Below, piece after piece: positions 35,591-44,121 of a stretch of 61,610 nucleotides of DNA (position 1 is its first letter; the number at the start of each line of letters is the position of its first letter). The notes beneath the pieces were generated by a model. It was not told the origin of the DNA. It did not search any database and was given only the letters and a program-made list of their open reading frames with translations. The DNA is taken from NCBI RefSeq assembly GCF_001902145.1, contig NZ_MRST01000011.1, positions 1 to 61,610 on the forward strand, written 5' to 3'. Source of the stretch: Pseudomonas fluorescens. Lineage in GTDB: Bacteria > Pseudomonadota > Gammaproteobacteria > Pseudomonadales > Pseudomonadaceae. Both the position numbers and the translations under genes were made by a program.

Positions 35591-36523
35591 ATGAGCGACC
35601 TGGACCGATATCTCAACGCCGCCACCCGCGACAACACGCGCCGCAGCTACCGCGCGGCCATCGAGCATTTCGAAGTCAGTTGGGGAGGGTTCCTGCCGGC
35701 CACCAGCGACAGCGTGGCGCGCTACCTCGTGGCGCATGCCGGGGTGTTAGCAGTCAACACCTTGAAACTGCGTCTCTCGGCCTTGGCTCAATGGCATACC
35801 AGCCAAGGGTTTGCCGACCCGACGAAGGCGCCGGTGGTACGCAAGGTGCTCAAGGGCATCCGCGCCGTGCACCCGGCGCGGGAGCGCCAGGCCGAGCCTT
35901 TGCAGCTCACGCAGTTGGAGCAAGTAATCGCTGCCCTGGACATTGAAGCCAAACAGGCCAGCGAGCATCACGACCAGCCGCGATTGCTGCGGGCCAAGCG
36001 CGACGCTGCGCTGATTCTGCTGGGCTTCTGGCGCGGCTTTCGCAGTGATGAGCTGTGCCGATTAAGCATTGAGCACGTGAAAGCCGTGCCAGGCGCAGGC
36101 ATCAGCCTGTACTTGCCACGCAGCAAAAGTGACCGTGACAACCTCGGTAAAACCTACCAGACCCCAGCGTTGCTGCGGCTGTGCCCGGTACAGGCTTATA
36201 GCGTGTGGCTCAGCGCCTCGGCTTTGGTGCGCGGCCCGGTGTTTCGCGGCATTGACCGCTGGGGCAACCTGGGTGAGAAGGGCTTGCACCCCAACAGTGT
36301 GATCCCGTTATTGCGCCAGGCCCTTGAGCGCGCAGGCATCCCCGCCGAGCAATACACCAGCCACTCCCTGCGTCGGGGCTTTGCCACTTGGGCGCACCGC
36401 AGCGGCTGGGATTTGAAGTCGCTGATGAGTTACGTCGGCTGGAACGACATGAAATCTGCGATGCGCTATGTTGAAGCAACGCCGTTTCTGGGCATGACGT
36501 TGGCAACCCAGCCGCTGATTTGA
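35591..36523 (+). CDS. Tyrosine-type site-specific recombinase
   Basis: 310 aa; ATG at 35591 (MSDLDRYLNAATRDNTRRSY). The N-terminal core-binding domain covers residues 1-100. The catalytic residues are visible: Arg in FWRGFRSDELCRL, HxxR in SHSLRRGFATWA, and the Tyr in AMRYVEATPF. It resembles XerC/D-like integrases in length. No tRNA, attachment repeats or cargo genes adjoin it, so it looks like a resident gene with the divergent KfrA-like protein rather than the end of an island. Confidence 0.88.
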   Translation: MSDLDRYLNAATRDNTRRSYRAAIEHFEVSWGGFLPATSDSVARYLVAHAGVLAVNTLKLRLSALAQWHTSQGFADPTKAPVVRKVLKGIRAVHPARERQAEPLQLTQLEQVIAALDIEAKQASEHHDQPRLLRAKRDAALILLGFWRGFRSDELCRLSIEHVKAVPGAGISLYLPRSKSDRDNLGKTYQTPALLRLCPVQAYSVWLSASALVRGPVFRGIDRWGNLGEKGLHPNSVIPLLRQALERAGIPAEQYTSHSLRRGFATWAHRSGWDLKSLMSYVGWNDMKSAMRYVEATPFLGMTLATQPLI

Positions 36524-36550
36524 AATTCTTTCTATTAATAGGGTCACTTG

Positions 36551-36587
36551 ATAGAGAAAGCCAATCGTCAGCATCAGGTTTGCCAAT
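36551..36587. promoter_or_regulatory. OxyR-like binding site upstream of ahpC
   Basis: Four tetramers at an exact 11-bp period: ATAG (36551), CAAT (36562), ATCA (36573), CAAT (36584). This is the OxyR layout ATAG-N7-CTAT-N7-ATAG-N7-CTAT with single mismatches in three. It abuts a weak -35 position; TAGGAT at 36611-36616 could be the -10, which fits activator-dependent transcription. Confidence 0.55.
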
Positions 36588-36656
36588 GAGCCATCGACCG
36601 AAAGAGCCGGTAGGATTCACCTCATCAACTTCTTAACCCCTGACGGAGAGTCAACG

Positions 36657-37220
36657 ATGCCTATCATCAACAGCCAAGTAAAACCGTTTAAAGCCACCGC
36701 TTTCAAAAACGGCAGCTTCGTCGATGTGACCGACGCTGACCTGAAAGGCAAGTGGTCGGTTGTATTCTTCTACCCAGCCGACTTCACCTTCGTCTGCCCA
36801 ACCGAACTGGAAGACCTGGCTGACAACTACGCCGAATTCCAGAAGCTGGGCGTCGAAATCTACAGCGTTTCCACCGACACCCACTTTGCCCACGCTGCTT
36901 GGCACAACACCTCGCCAGCCATCGGCAAAATCCAGTACACCATGATCGGCGACCCAACCCTGACCATCTCCCGCAACTTCGACGTACTGATCGAAGAAGC
37001 TGGCCTGGCAGACCGCGGCACCTTCGTGATCAACCCAGAAGGTCAGATCAAGATCGTTGAACTGAACGACGGTGGTGTAGGCCGTGACGCTTCCGAGCTG
37101 CTGCGCAAGATCAAGGCCGCTCAGTACGTGGCTGCCCACCCGGGTGAAGTCTGCCCAGCCAAGTGGAAAGAAGGCGAGGCCACTCTGGCGCCGTCTCTGG
37201 ACCTGGTCGGCAAGATCTAA
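36657..37220 (+). CDS. ahpC: Alkyl hydroperoxide reductase peroxiredoxin AhpC
   Basis: 187 aa 2-Cys peroxiredoxin that destroys hydrogen peroxide and organic peroxides. Peroxidatic Cys47 is in [13 protein letters not shown], and resolving Cys166 in [12 protein letters not shown] at 36657 after GGAGAG. Followed by its own terminator (37283-37315) and ahpF. The OxyR-like site upstream fits peroxide induction. Confidence 0.96.
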   Translation: MPIINSQVKPFKATAFKNGSFVDVTDADLKGKWSVVFFYPADFTFVCPTELEDLADNYAEFQKLGVEIYSVSTDTHFAHAAWHNTSPAIGKIQYTMIGDPTLTISRNFDVLIEEAGLADRGTFVINPEGQIKIVELNDGGVGRDASELLRKIKAAQYVAAHPGEVCPAKWKEGEATLAPSLDLVGKI

Positions 37221-37282
37221 GTCTGTGAACGCGTATCAAGGGCGGGTATCCGCACTTAAGTAAGCTGCATCCGCCCTCAGAA

Positions 37283-37315
37283 CGCCCGGGCGAGATTCGC
37301 TCGGGCGTTTTTTTG
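37283..37315 (+). terminator. Terminator between ahpC and ahpF
   Basis: CGCCCGGGCGA pairs with TCGCTCGGGCG (one mismatch or wobble) and is followed by seven Ts. It would set a higher ahpC than ahpF level through partial read-through, or separate the transcripts. Confidence 0.8.
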
Positions 37316-37350
37316 TCTGCAATAAACCGAATGAACAGGAAATCGCCCGT

Positions 37351-38916
37351 ATGTTGGACGCCAATCTTAAAGCTCAGTTGAAGTCATACCTGGAACGGGT
37401 CACCCAGCCGATCGAGATCGTCGCCTCCCTCGACGACGGTGCGAAATCCCAGGAAATGCTTGCTCTTTTGCAGGACGTAACCAGCCTCTCCACGCTGATT
37501 ACTCTGAACACCGATGGCAATGATGCGCGCAAGCCATCGTTCTCCATCAACCGCCCGGGTGCCGAGATCAACCTGCGTTTCGCCGGCATCCCCATGGGCC
37601 ATGAATTTACTTCGCTGGTGTTGGCCCTGTTGCAAGTCGGTGGCCACCCGTCGAAGGCCAGTGTCGAGGTGATTGAACAGATCCGCGCCCTCAAAGGCGA
37701 GTTCAGCTTCGAGACCTACTTCTCGCTGTCGTGCCAGAACTGCCCGGACGTGGTCCAGGCGCTGAACCTGATGGCGGTGCTGAACCCCAACATTCGCCAC
37801 GTTGCGATTGATGGCGCGCTGTTCCAGGCTGAAGTCGATGAGCGCCAGATCATGGCGGTCCCAAGTGTCTACTTGAACGGGGTCAACTTTGGCCAGGGCC
37901 GTATGGGCCTGGAAGAAATCCTCGCCAAACTTGACACCAGTGGTATCGAGAAAGCCGCGGAGAAAATCAGCGCCAAGGATGCCTTCGACGTCCTGGTAGT
38001 TGGCGGTGGCCCGGCCGGGTCTTCGGCTGCCATCTATGCGGCACGTAAAGGTATTCGTACCGGTGTGGCGGCTGAACGCTTTGGTGGCCAGGTGCTGGAC
38101 ACCATGTCCATCGAGAACTTTATCTCGGTACAGGAAACCGAAGGGCCGAAACTGGCCAGTGCACTGGAAGCCCACGTGCGTCAGTACGACGTGGATATCA
38201 TGAACCTGCAACGCGCCAGTAGCTTGATTCCGGCAAAAAATGCCGGTGAGCTGCACGAAATTCGCTTCGAAAGCGGTGCGACCCTCAAGTCCAAGACCGT
38301 GATCCTGGCCACCGGCGCCCGCTGGAGAGAGATGGGTGTGCCCGGCGAGCAGGAATACAAGGCCAAGGGCGTGTGCTTCTGCCCGCATTGCGATGGCCCG
38401 CTGTTCAAGGGCAAGCGTGTGGCGGTGATCGGCGGCGGTAACTCCGGCGTGGAAGCGGCCATTGACCTGGCCGGTATCGTCAGCCATGTCACCTTGCTTG
38501 AATTCGACAGCAAGCTGCGCGCCGATGCCGTGTTGCAACGCAAGCTCTACAGCCTGCCGAACGTGGATGTGATCACCAGCGCGCTGACCAGTGAAGTCAA
38601 AGGCGATGGTCAGAAAGTCACCGGCCTTGCCTACAAGGACCGCGACAGTGGCGAGTTCAAGACTGTCGATCTGGAAGGCATCTTCGTGCAGATTGGCTTG
38701 CTGCCCAACACCGACTGGCTCAAAGGCAGCGTAGAGCTGTCGCCGCGTGGCGAGATCATTGTCGATGCCCGTGGCGAGACCTCACTGCCTGGCGTGTTCG
38801 CCGCCGGTGACGTAACGACTGTGCCGTACAAGCAGATCGTGATTGCAGTAGGCGAGGGCGCCAAGGCTTCGTTGAGCGCGTTCGATCACTTGATCCGTAC
38901 CTCTGCTCCGGCGTAA
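37351..38916 (+). CDS. ahpF: Alkyl hydroperoxide reductase flavoprotein AhpF
   Basis: 521 aa NADH-dependent disulfide reductase that recharges AhpC. The N-terminal thioredoxin-like domain has CQNC (Cys128, Cys131). The flavin domain has [15 protein letters not shown], the active disulfide CPHC ([10 protein letters not shown]) and the NADH fold [15 protein letters not shown]. The C-terminal block [15 protein letters not shown] binds FAD. ATG at 37351 with AGGAAA upstream. Confidence 0.96.
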   Translation: MLDANLKAQLKSYLERVTQPIEIVASLDDGAKSQEMLALLQDVTSLSTLITLNTDGNDARKPSFSINRPGAEINLRFAGIPMGHEFTSLVLALLQVGGHPSKASVEVIEQIRALKGEFSFETYFSLSCQNCPDVVQALNLMAVLNPNIRHVAIDGALFQAEVDERQIMAVPSVYLNGVNFGQGRMGLEEILAKLDTSGIEKAAEKISAKDAFDVLVVGGGPAGSSAAIYAARKGIRTGVAAERFGGQVLDTMSIENFISVQETEGPKLASALEAHVRQYDVDIMNLQRASSLIPAKNAGELHEIRFESGATLKSKTVILATGARWREMGVPGEQEYKAKGVCFCPHCDGPLFKGKRVAVIGGGNSGVEAAIDLAGIVSHVTLLEFDSKLRADAVLQRKLYSLPNVDVITSALTSEVKGDGQKVTGLAYKDRDSGEFKTVDLEGIFVQIGLLPNTDWLKGSVELSPRGEIIVDARGETSLPGVFAAGDVTTVPYKQIVIAVGEGAKASLSAFDHLIRTSAPA

Positions 38917-38931
38917 TCCTGGGCTGCCAAT

Positions 38932-38964
38932 AAAAAACCCCATGAGCGATCATGGGGTTTTTTG
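38932..38964. terminator. Bidirectional terminator between ahpF and gloA
   Basis: AACCCCATGA/TCATGGGGTT stem (38936-38957) with A-run before and T-run after, serving both convergent genes. Confidence 0.85.
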
Positions 38965-38979
38965 TTGTGCGCGATACGC

Positions 38980-39501
38980 TTACATCGGCGCCGGCTGGAT
39001 GATCTCCACCCAATAAGCATCCGGGTCTTTGATGAACGCGAGGCTCTTCATGCGGCCATCCGTCAGGCGTTTCTGGAAATCACAGCCCAAGGCTTCGAAA
39101 CGTTCGCACGCCGCGACAATGTCCGGCACCGAGATGCAGATATGGCCAAAACCACGCGGGTCGGTGTTGCCGTTGTGGTAGGCAAAGTCGGCATCGTTTT
39201 CGGTGCCGTGGTTGTGGGTCAGTTCGAGGATGCCCGGAATCGACTTCATCCACTGGGTGCGCTCGGCCGCGTCGGCCGGGATCTGGGCCTTGTCCACCAG
39301 GGCCAGGAAGTACAGGCTGAATTCGGCTTCCGGGAAGTCACGTTTCTCGACCAGGGAGAAACCCAGGATGCGCGTGTAGAAGTCCAGCGACTTGGTGATG
39401 TCCTTGACCCGCAACATGGTGTGGTTGAACACAAAGTTCGCCGTGGCGTTGTCGGGTTGGGCAGTGACGCCCGGGAAGGTGTTCAATTCGTGCAGGCTCA
39501 T
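38980..39501 (-). CDS. gloA: Lactoylglutathione lyase (glyoxalase I)
   Basis: 173 aa metalloenzyme converting the methylglyoxal-glutathione adduct to lactoylglutathione. ATG at 39501 with GGAGGG upstream (the frame is open further upstream without one). FNHTMLRVKDITKSLDFYTRILGF-type start supplies the first metal His; ELTHNHG, FGHICISVPD and DPDAYWVEIIQ complete the set. It is the longer eukaryote-like form common in Pseudomonas (usually 170-180 aa). Confidence 0.93.
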   Translation of the reverse strand: MSLHELNTFPGVTAQPDNATANFVFNHTMLRVKDITKSLDFYTRILGFSLVEKRDFPEAEFSLYFLALVDKAQIPADAAERTQWMKSIPGILELTHNHGTENDADFAYHNGNTDPRGFGHICISVPDIVAACERFEALGCDFQKRLTDGRMKSLAFIKDPDAYWVEIIQPAPM

Positions 39502-39680
39502 GGGCCCTCCAGAAAAAATGTGAGATGAGCGGTCCATTGGCTTGCGGCCTGCTTCCATGCAGGCGGGCCATGATACGCAAGCCGCGCCGGCTGCGCCAAA
39601 TGAAAAAGCGCGCCCAACCCTTGCGGTCCGCGCGTGCCGGGCCGCACACTTTGCGGCTGGAACCTTGGGTATTTTTTGCA

Positions 39681-40217
39681 ATGATCGAGTTTCGTAGGCC
39701 GCTGTTGAGTGCTGTGTGCGTGTTGTTGGGCAGCCCGTTTGTGCTGGCCGCCGAGCCGGAAGTCCATTGGCCCAGCGGTTGGCAGGTCGAGGAAGTCGTG
39801 CCTGACGGCGAACTCCCTGTCAAACCCCAAGCAGTGTCCCGGCAACGAGCGATCAAGAATGATGAAAATGGCGCCACGTTGATGGTGATGGAGTTGACCG
39901 GGACGCCGATTGAGGCCGGCCATAAAGTTAATCTTCCCGGCGTGTTGCTGGAGATGCGCAAGTCGATCCAGAAAGACTTTGCCCGTGGCGGTTATCAAAG
40001 CGTGTGCAGCAAAATGCACCCCACGACATTGAGTCGTCTTGATGCGCTGGAAACTACCTGTGTGATTACCGAGAACGGTCGACACGTATTGTCGCAAACA
40101 TTAGTCGGTGCGCTGGATGTCGACAAAGCCTATGTTTTTTCATACGCGGGCCAGGCGCAAGCGTACGAGGCGAGCAAGGAGGAAGTCAGTTTGGTGCGTA
40201 ACAGTCTGAAACTCTGA
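39681..40217 (+). CDS. DUF4946 family exported protein
   Basis: 178 aa; ATG at 39681 (MIEFRRPLLSAVCVLLGSPF), signal peptide cleaved near LAA-EPE. EVHWPSGWQVEEV, NLPGVLLEMRKSIQKDF and TLSRLDALETTCVI are the family pattern as I recall it in Pseudomonas. Probably periplasmic; two cysteines (SVCSK, TTCVI) could pair. Function unknown. Followed by a bidirectional terminator. Confidence 0.8.
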   Translation: MIEFRRPLLSAVCVLLGSPFVLAAEPEVHWPSGWQVEEVVPDGELPVKPQAVSRQRAIKNDENGATLMVMELTGTPIEAGHKVNLPGVLLEMRKSIQKDFARGGYQSVCSKMHPTTLSRLDALETTCVITENGRHVLSQTLVGALDVDKAYVFSYAGQAQAYEASKEEVSLVRNSLKL

Positions 40218-40285
40218 CAGGTTCAAGCTGAGCGAATTTGAACAACATGAACGCTGAGTTAAGTTCGATTCCGAACCGTTAGAGC

Positions 40286-40316
40286 AAAAAAAGCCCCGCG
40301 TATGCGGGGCTATTTT
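40286..40316. terminator. Bidirectional terminator
   Basis: AGCCCCGC-GTAT-GCGGGGCT (40292-40311) with an A-run to the left and T-run to the right, between convergent genes. Confidence 0.85.
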
Positions 40317-40328
40317 TTAGTGCATGTT

Positions 40329-40694
40329 TCAACCGCGAAGCCAGGAGTCTACAGTGGCGGCGCCGTACTGCTCTTTCCAGGCTTTGAGGCCGCGGTGGTT
40401 GCCACCCTTGGTCTCGATCAGTTCGCCGGTGTGCGGGTTGTGGTAAACCTTGACCACCCGTGCGCGGCGCTGTTTGGGCGCGGCGGCAGCCGGTGCGCCG
40501 CCCTTGCGTGGCGCTGGATCGAGGATGGCGATCACATCGCGAAGGCTTTTGTCGTATTTGCCCATCAGCGTCTTGAGCTTTTCTTCGAATTCGATTTCTT
40601 TCTTCAGGCCAGCGTCGTTCTTCAAGGATTCCAGCTGGGCAAGCTGCTCTTGAAGGGCTTTTTCTGCTGCGCGAAATTCGGCGAGTCTGGACAA
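40329..40694 (-). CDS. MvaT/MvaU-family H-NS-like nucleoid protein
   Basis: 121 aa from a TTG start at 40694 (SRLAEFRAAEKALQEQLAQL), which has GGAG eight bases upstream; an upstream in-frame ATG would add 15 residues not typical of the family. The N-terminal two thirds is a coiled coil for dimerisation. The C-terminus carries the AT-hook-like DNA-binding segment (KVYHNPHTGELIETKGGNHR). These proteins silence AT-rich and horizontally acquired genes, including fimbrial cup clusters in P. aeruginosa. Closer to MvaU/MvaV than MvaT by the SRLAEFRAAEKALQ start. Confidence 0.9.
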   Translation of the reverse strand: MSRLAEFRAAEKALQEQLAQLESLKNDAGLKKEIEFEEKLKTLMGKYDKSLRDVIAILDPAPRKGGAPAAAAPKQRRARVVKVYHNPHTGELIETKGGNHRGLKAWKEQYGAATVDSWLRG

Positions 40695-40888
40695 AATCTG
40701 TACTCCAATAATGTAGTTGCTGATATCAACTGCAGACAAAGCTATAAGCCAAGAACGTCAAGCCACGTCAACGAAAAAGACCCTTCTGCGAGTTCTGCAC
40801 AGGCAGAAAAAATTGTAGTAGTTAATTTATCTCGAGTAAATCATGTCTTTTAAAGAAAGACCAATCTTTCATGGTAGGTCGCACAAGG

Positions 40889-42433
40889 CTATTCAACGAT
40901 ACCCAACGATTTAATGAATTCATCGCAGGGTAATGGTCGACCAAACAGGTAACCCTGTAGGAAATCCACGCCCTGGGCAACGAGGTATTCACACTGTTGG
41001 GCTGTTTCTACGCCTTCGGCAACAATGCCTAGATCCAGCTTGACCGACAACTCTATGATGCTGTCGAGAATATGCCGCGACAGCGCATCCGCACCGATCA
41101 TGGCGACAAAGCTTTGATCGATCTTCAAGTAGTCGACATTGAAATTGCGCAAATAGCCCAAGCTGGAGTGGCCGGTGCCGAAGTCATCAATGGCGATCAT
41201 GACCCCCATTTGATGCAGCGCCTCGAACAGGCGGCGGGTGGTCTCGGTGGGTTCGATCAGTTCTCGCTCGGTCAACTCCAACACCAGGGTGACCTGGCCG
41301 GGTGGGAACGCGGCGAGGAATTCCCGACAGTCCTCCACCAGCGCCATGTCCTGGCAATGGCGCGCTGTGATGTTCACGCCGATATGAAAGCCAGGGCTGA
41401 AGCGTGCGGCATGGGGCGCTAATTGCGCGGCGGTCTGGCGCAGCAGGGCGCGGGTCATGGGCACGATCAGGCCAGAGTCTTCGGCCAGGGGAATAAACAG
41501 GTCCGGGCGCACCAGGCCTTCTTTGGGATGCTTCCAGCGCATCAGGACCTCACAGCCGGCCCATTGGCGTGTGTCACCCCGCACCACCGGTTGGAAATAC
41601 GGGATGAACTCATTGGCCCCCAAGGCGCGTAGTAACTCGTGGGTCGGCGCGGACGAGCGTTTTTGCAGCCAGTGAGCGAGCAGTCCCGCCAATATCCCGA
41701 AGAACACCACGAGGCTGAACAGCGCTGGATAACGCGCCTGCATGTAGCGCCAGACTTCACCCTCGGGCATCCCGGCCTCGACACTGTATTGATAGCGCTC
41801 GGAAGCCAGGCGTTGTGGCGCCACGGCAAATACCGGCAACGCGCCTTGATGCACCTTGCCGTCGGCACCCAGCCAGTTCGGGCCGACATGCAATACCAAG
41901 TACGCGTAACGGCTGATCAGGCGCAAGGCGTTGCTGAGGTGGTAACCGTCAACCGAAGCAAACGCGCCTTGATCGCCTTCCACCAGGCGGTACACCAGCA
42001 GGGCGGTATCGGGTGTAACAGGGTTGCCTTTCATCAACCACAGGCGCCCATCCACATAGTCGTCCGGGTTGACAGGCGATTGGTAGCGACCGCCAAACAA
42101 CGAGCTGCAATAGATGTTTTTCTGCCAGGACAGCGTCGTGGCCCGCACAAACGGCCGGCGCGTGACTTGTTCACGTAGCGCCAACTTGGCGGCGCTGTCA
42201 CAAGGTTTACCGGCCAGCGGCAGCAAAGCCTGGGCAGCGATGGCGGTATTGTCGAGCATCAGGTCGAACTGGCGCACCGCTTCTTGAGCGGTTTGCGCCG
42301 TGCTTTGCTCAAGGGTGCGCTCGGCTTGCCAATACAGAATCACAACCCCCAGCAGGATAGGCAATACGCCGCTGGTTGCACTGATGAAATAGCGCGCGGC
42401 TCGACTTCGTGGGCCTTTGACGGTCAGGGGCAT
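40889..42433 (-). CDS. CSS-motif EAL-domain c-di-GMP phosphodiesterase
   Basis: 514 aa inner-membrane protein. A span near residues 17-37 and another near 235-258 flank a periplasmic CSS-motif domain, with the redox-sensitive Cys pair at SGKPCDS-like and IYCSSLFG positions. The C-terminal EAL domain (about 265-510) reads CEVLMRW for the EAL motif. It retains NITARH, ELTERE, IDDFGTG, LKIDQSF, EGVET and QGYLFGRP, so it should hydrolyse c-di-GMP. Related proteins respond to periplasmic disulfide state. It lies upstream of, and divergent from, fimbrial operon 1. Confidence 0.9.
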   Translation of the reverse strand: MPLTVKGPRSRAARYFISATSGVLPILLGVVILYWQAERTLEQSTAQTAQEAVRQFDLMLDNTAIAAQALLPLAGKPCDSAAKLALREQVTRRPFVRATTLSWQKNIYCSSLFGGRYQSPVNPDDYVDGRLWLMKGNPVTPDTALLVYRLVEGDQGAFASVDGYHLSNALRLISRYAYLVLHVGPNWLGADGKVHQGALPVFAVAPQRLASERYQYSVEAGMPEGEVWRYMQARYPALFSLVVFFGILAGLLAHWLQKRSSAPTHELLRALGANEFIPYFQPVVRGDTRQWAGCEVLMRWKHPKEGLVRPDLFIPLAEDSGLIVPMTRALLRQTAAQLAPHAARFSPGFHIGVNITARHCQDMALVEDCREFLAAFPPGQVTLVLELTERELIEPTETTRRLFEALHQMGVMIAIDDFGTGHSSLGYLRNFNVDYLKIDQSFVAMIGADALSRHILDSIIELSVKLDLGIVAEGVETAQQCEYLVAQGVDFLQGYLFGRPLPCDEFIKSLGIVE

Positions 42434-42725
42434 AGAGGGCAGTCAATCGCGAGTAGAAGAGTGAGATAAGCCGATGATAGATGGCATTACGCAGGCCTGC
42501 TCATTTGTTTAAGCGGATTGACCTAGCCGTTCGGTCAGTTGTGCCGGGAATTTCATCTAGGCAACATAAACATCGTTGCAAGAAGTAAGAGACTCAGGAC
42601 CCATACCCCCTCCAGCTTCTCTCAGTGCCGTGCTAGCCCAATTTTGGCGGGACGGTCGGCGCGTGCCTTTCGAATCTCGGCAGTCGCCTTGCTGCCCTTT
42701 AACGACACCACAGGAATTTGCATCA

Positions 42726-43286
42726 ATGAAAAAAATCGCCCTGGCCGTTGCCTTTTGGATGGCTAATAGCGTTGTCGCTCTACCGGCTTTCGCGGCGGAC
42801 GGCACTATCACCCTGACCGGTGAGATCACCGGCACCACCTGCAGCATTAGTGGCGGGGCAGGCGCTGCGCCTGGCGCCGGGCCGGACTTCGCCATTGCAC
42901 TGCACAAGGTCCAGACCAGCGCACTCAAGGCCGCCGGCCAGACGGCGGGAGTAAAGCCGTTCTTTATCCAAGTCGGCAGTTGCCCGAAGGATACGGTGGT
43001 CGCGGTGTTATTCGAGAGTAGCAGCCCGGCGATCAACCCGGCTACCGGCAACCTGGCCAATCAGGCACCGGCCAAGCCCGGACCCGCAAAGTTCGTTGAA
43101 GTACAGATTGTGGACGGCGTCACCAACCAGCCCCTGGACCTTCGACTGGGCCTGAGTTCCAGTACCGCGACAGTGCCTGACGGCGGCGCGGTGACGTTGC
43201 CATTTGCGGCGCAATACATTGCCACGGGCACAGCGACAGCCGGCCCGATCAGCACGCAAGTGCTGTATTCCGTGACATTCCCCTGA
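42726..43286 (+). CDS. Fimbrial major subunit, chaperone-usher operon 1
   Basis: 186 aa; ATG at 42726. Signal peptide cleaved near AFA-ADG. The mature protein has the pilin Cys pair (GTTCSISGG and VGSCPKD), Gly/Ala/Pro-rich loops and the C-terminal donor-strand-type end QVLYSVTFP. Polymerises as the fimbrial shaft after export. First of five genes; its paralogue is at 51959 with matching motifs (ADGTIT.TG...GTTC.ISGG, NPATGNL, YSVTFP). Confidence 0.87.
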   Translation: MKKIALAVAFWMANSVVALPAFAADGTITLTGEITGTTCSISGGAGAAPGAGPDFAIALHKVQTSALKAAGQTAGVKPFFIQVGSCPKDTVVAVLFESSSPAINPATGNLANQAPAKPGPAKFVEVQIVDGVTNQPLDLRLGLSSSTATVPDGGAVTLPFAAQYIATGTATAGPISTQVLYSVTFP

Positions 43287-43345
43287 TCAAGGCCAAGGTA
43301 CCTGGCGACATGCCAGGCCCTGCACAGGCCTTTAAGGACGGACTC

Positions 43346-44119
43346 ATGCTTACCCGCACTTTACTCGTGAGCCTCACCTTGGCGCTTATCGCCAGCTTAC
43401 CGCCCACGGCCGTCGCGGGCGTGGTGATTGATGGTACACGGCACATCTACCCTCAACAGCGCCGTGAAATCACACTGCGCCTGACCAACGACGACAAACG
43501 GGCGCCACGCCTGGTCCAGGTGTGGCTGGACCAAGGCGATGCCACTCGGGATCCCTCCCATAGTGACGTGCCGTTCAGCCTGTCGCCCCCGGTGTTTCGC
43601 CTGGATCCGGGTAGAAGCCAGGGGGTGCGGCTGGTCTACACCCAGGATCCGCTGCCGGCAGATCGAGAATCACTGTTCTGGCTCAATGCCCTGGAGATCC
43701 CCCCGAAAGTCAACACGGCCGAACTCGACGAGCAAACCCCTGAGGGAAACCACCTGCAGTTTGCTTTTCGCATACGCACCAAAGTGTTTTTTCGCCCGCG
43801 TCATTTGCCAGGCAGCGCAGACGAGGCCCCAGCGCAACTGCGTTGGAGCCTGAGGCGCACTGAGCACACAGCCGTACTGCGCGTACATAACCCTACGGCT
43901 TATCACGTGACGTTCAACGAGGTGGCACTGGCGCTGGGCCCTCGACCTGACGCCCGCCTGATACCGGTACAGGCAGGCATGGCACCCCCCGGTGCCAGCC
44001 TGGAACTGCCTGTACGCGGCGCCCTGCCGACAATCCCGGCAGACGCCCAGGTGCATTTCAAATACATCAATGATTACGGCGCATTCTCTGCGCCGCAGCG
44101 AGCTCCCCTGAAGTTCTGA
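43346..44119 (+). CDS. Periplasmic fimbrial chaperone A, operon 1
   Basis: 257 aa; ATG at 43346 with AAGGACG upstream. Signal peptide ends near VAG-VVI. The PapD-type fold is clear: GVVIDGTRHIYPQQRREITL at the start of the mature protein, the subunit-binding RLVQVWLDQGD, FRLDPGRSQGVRLVY and ESLFWLNALEIPP, then AFRIRTKVFFRP. Holds subunits in the periplasm for the usher. Ends 2 bp before the usher gene. Confidence 0.92.
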   Translation: MLTRTLLVSLTLALIASLPPTAVAGVVIDGTRHIYPQQRREITLRLTNDDKRAPRLVQVWLDQGDATRDPSHSDVPFSLSPPVFRLDPGRSQGVRLVYTQDPLPADRESLFWLNALEIPPKVNTAELDEQTPEGNHLQFAFRIRTKVFFRPRHLPGSADEAPAQLRWSLRRTEHTAVLRVHNPTAYHVTFNEVALALGPRPDARLIPVQAGMAPPGASLELPVRGALPTIPADAQVHFKYINDYGAFSAPQRAPLKF

Positions 44120-44121
44120 CT

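Noticed and set aside
34414..36523. The recombinase and KfrA-like pair as the end of a genomic island
   Set aside because: No flanking repeats, tRNA target, cargo genes or clear composition change were seen; gor and ahpC on either side are core genes.
40780..40870. Short hairpins upstream of the H-NS-type gene
   Set aside because: TTCTGC/GCAGAA and GAAAG/CTTTC stems are short, lack a U-tract in a useful direction and are common by chance in this AT-rich gap.
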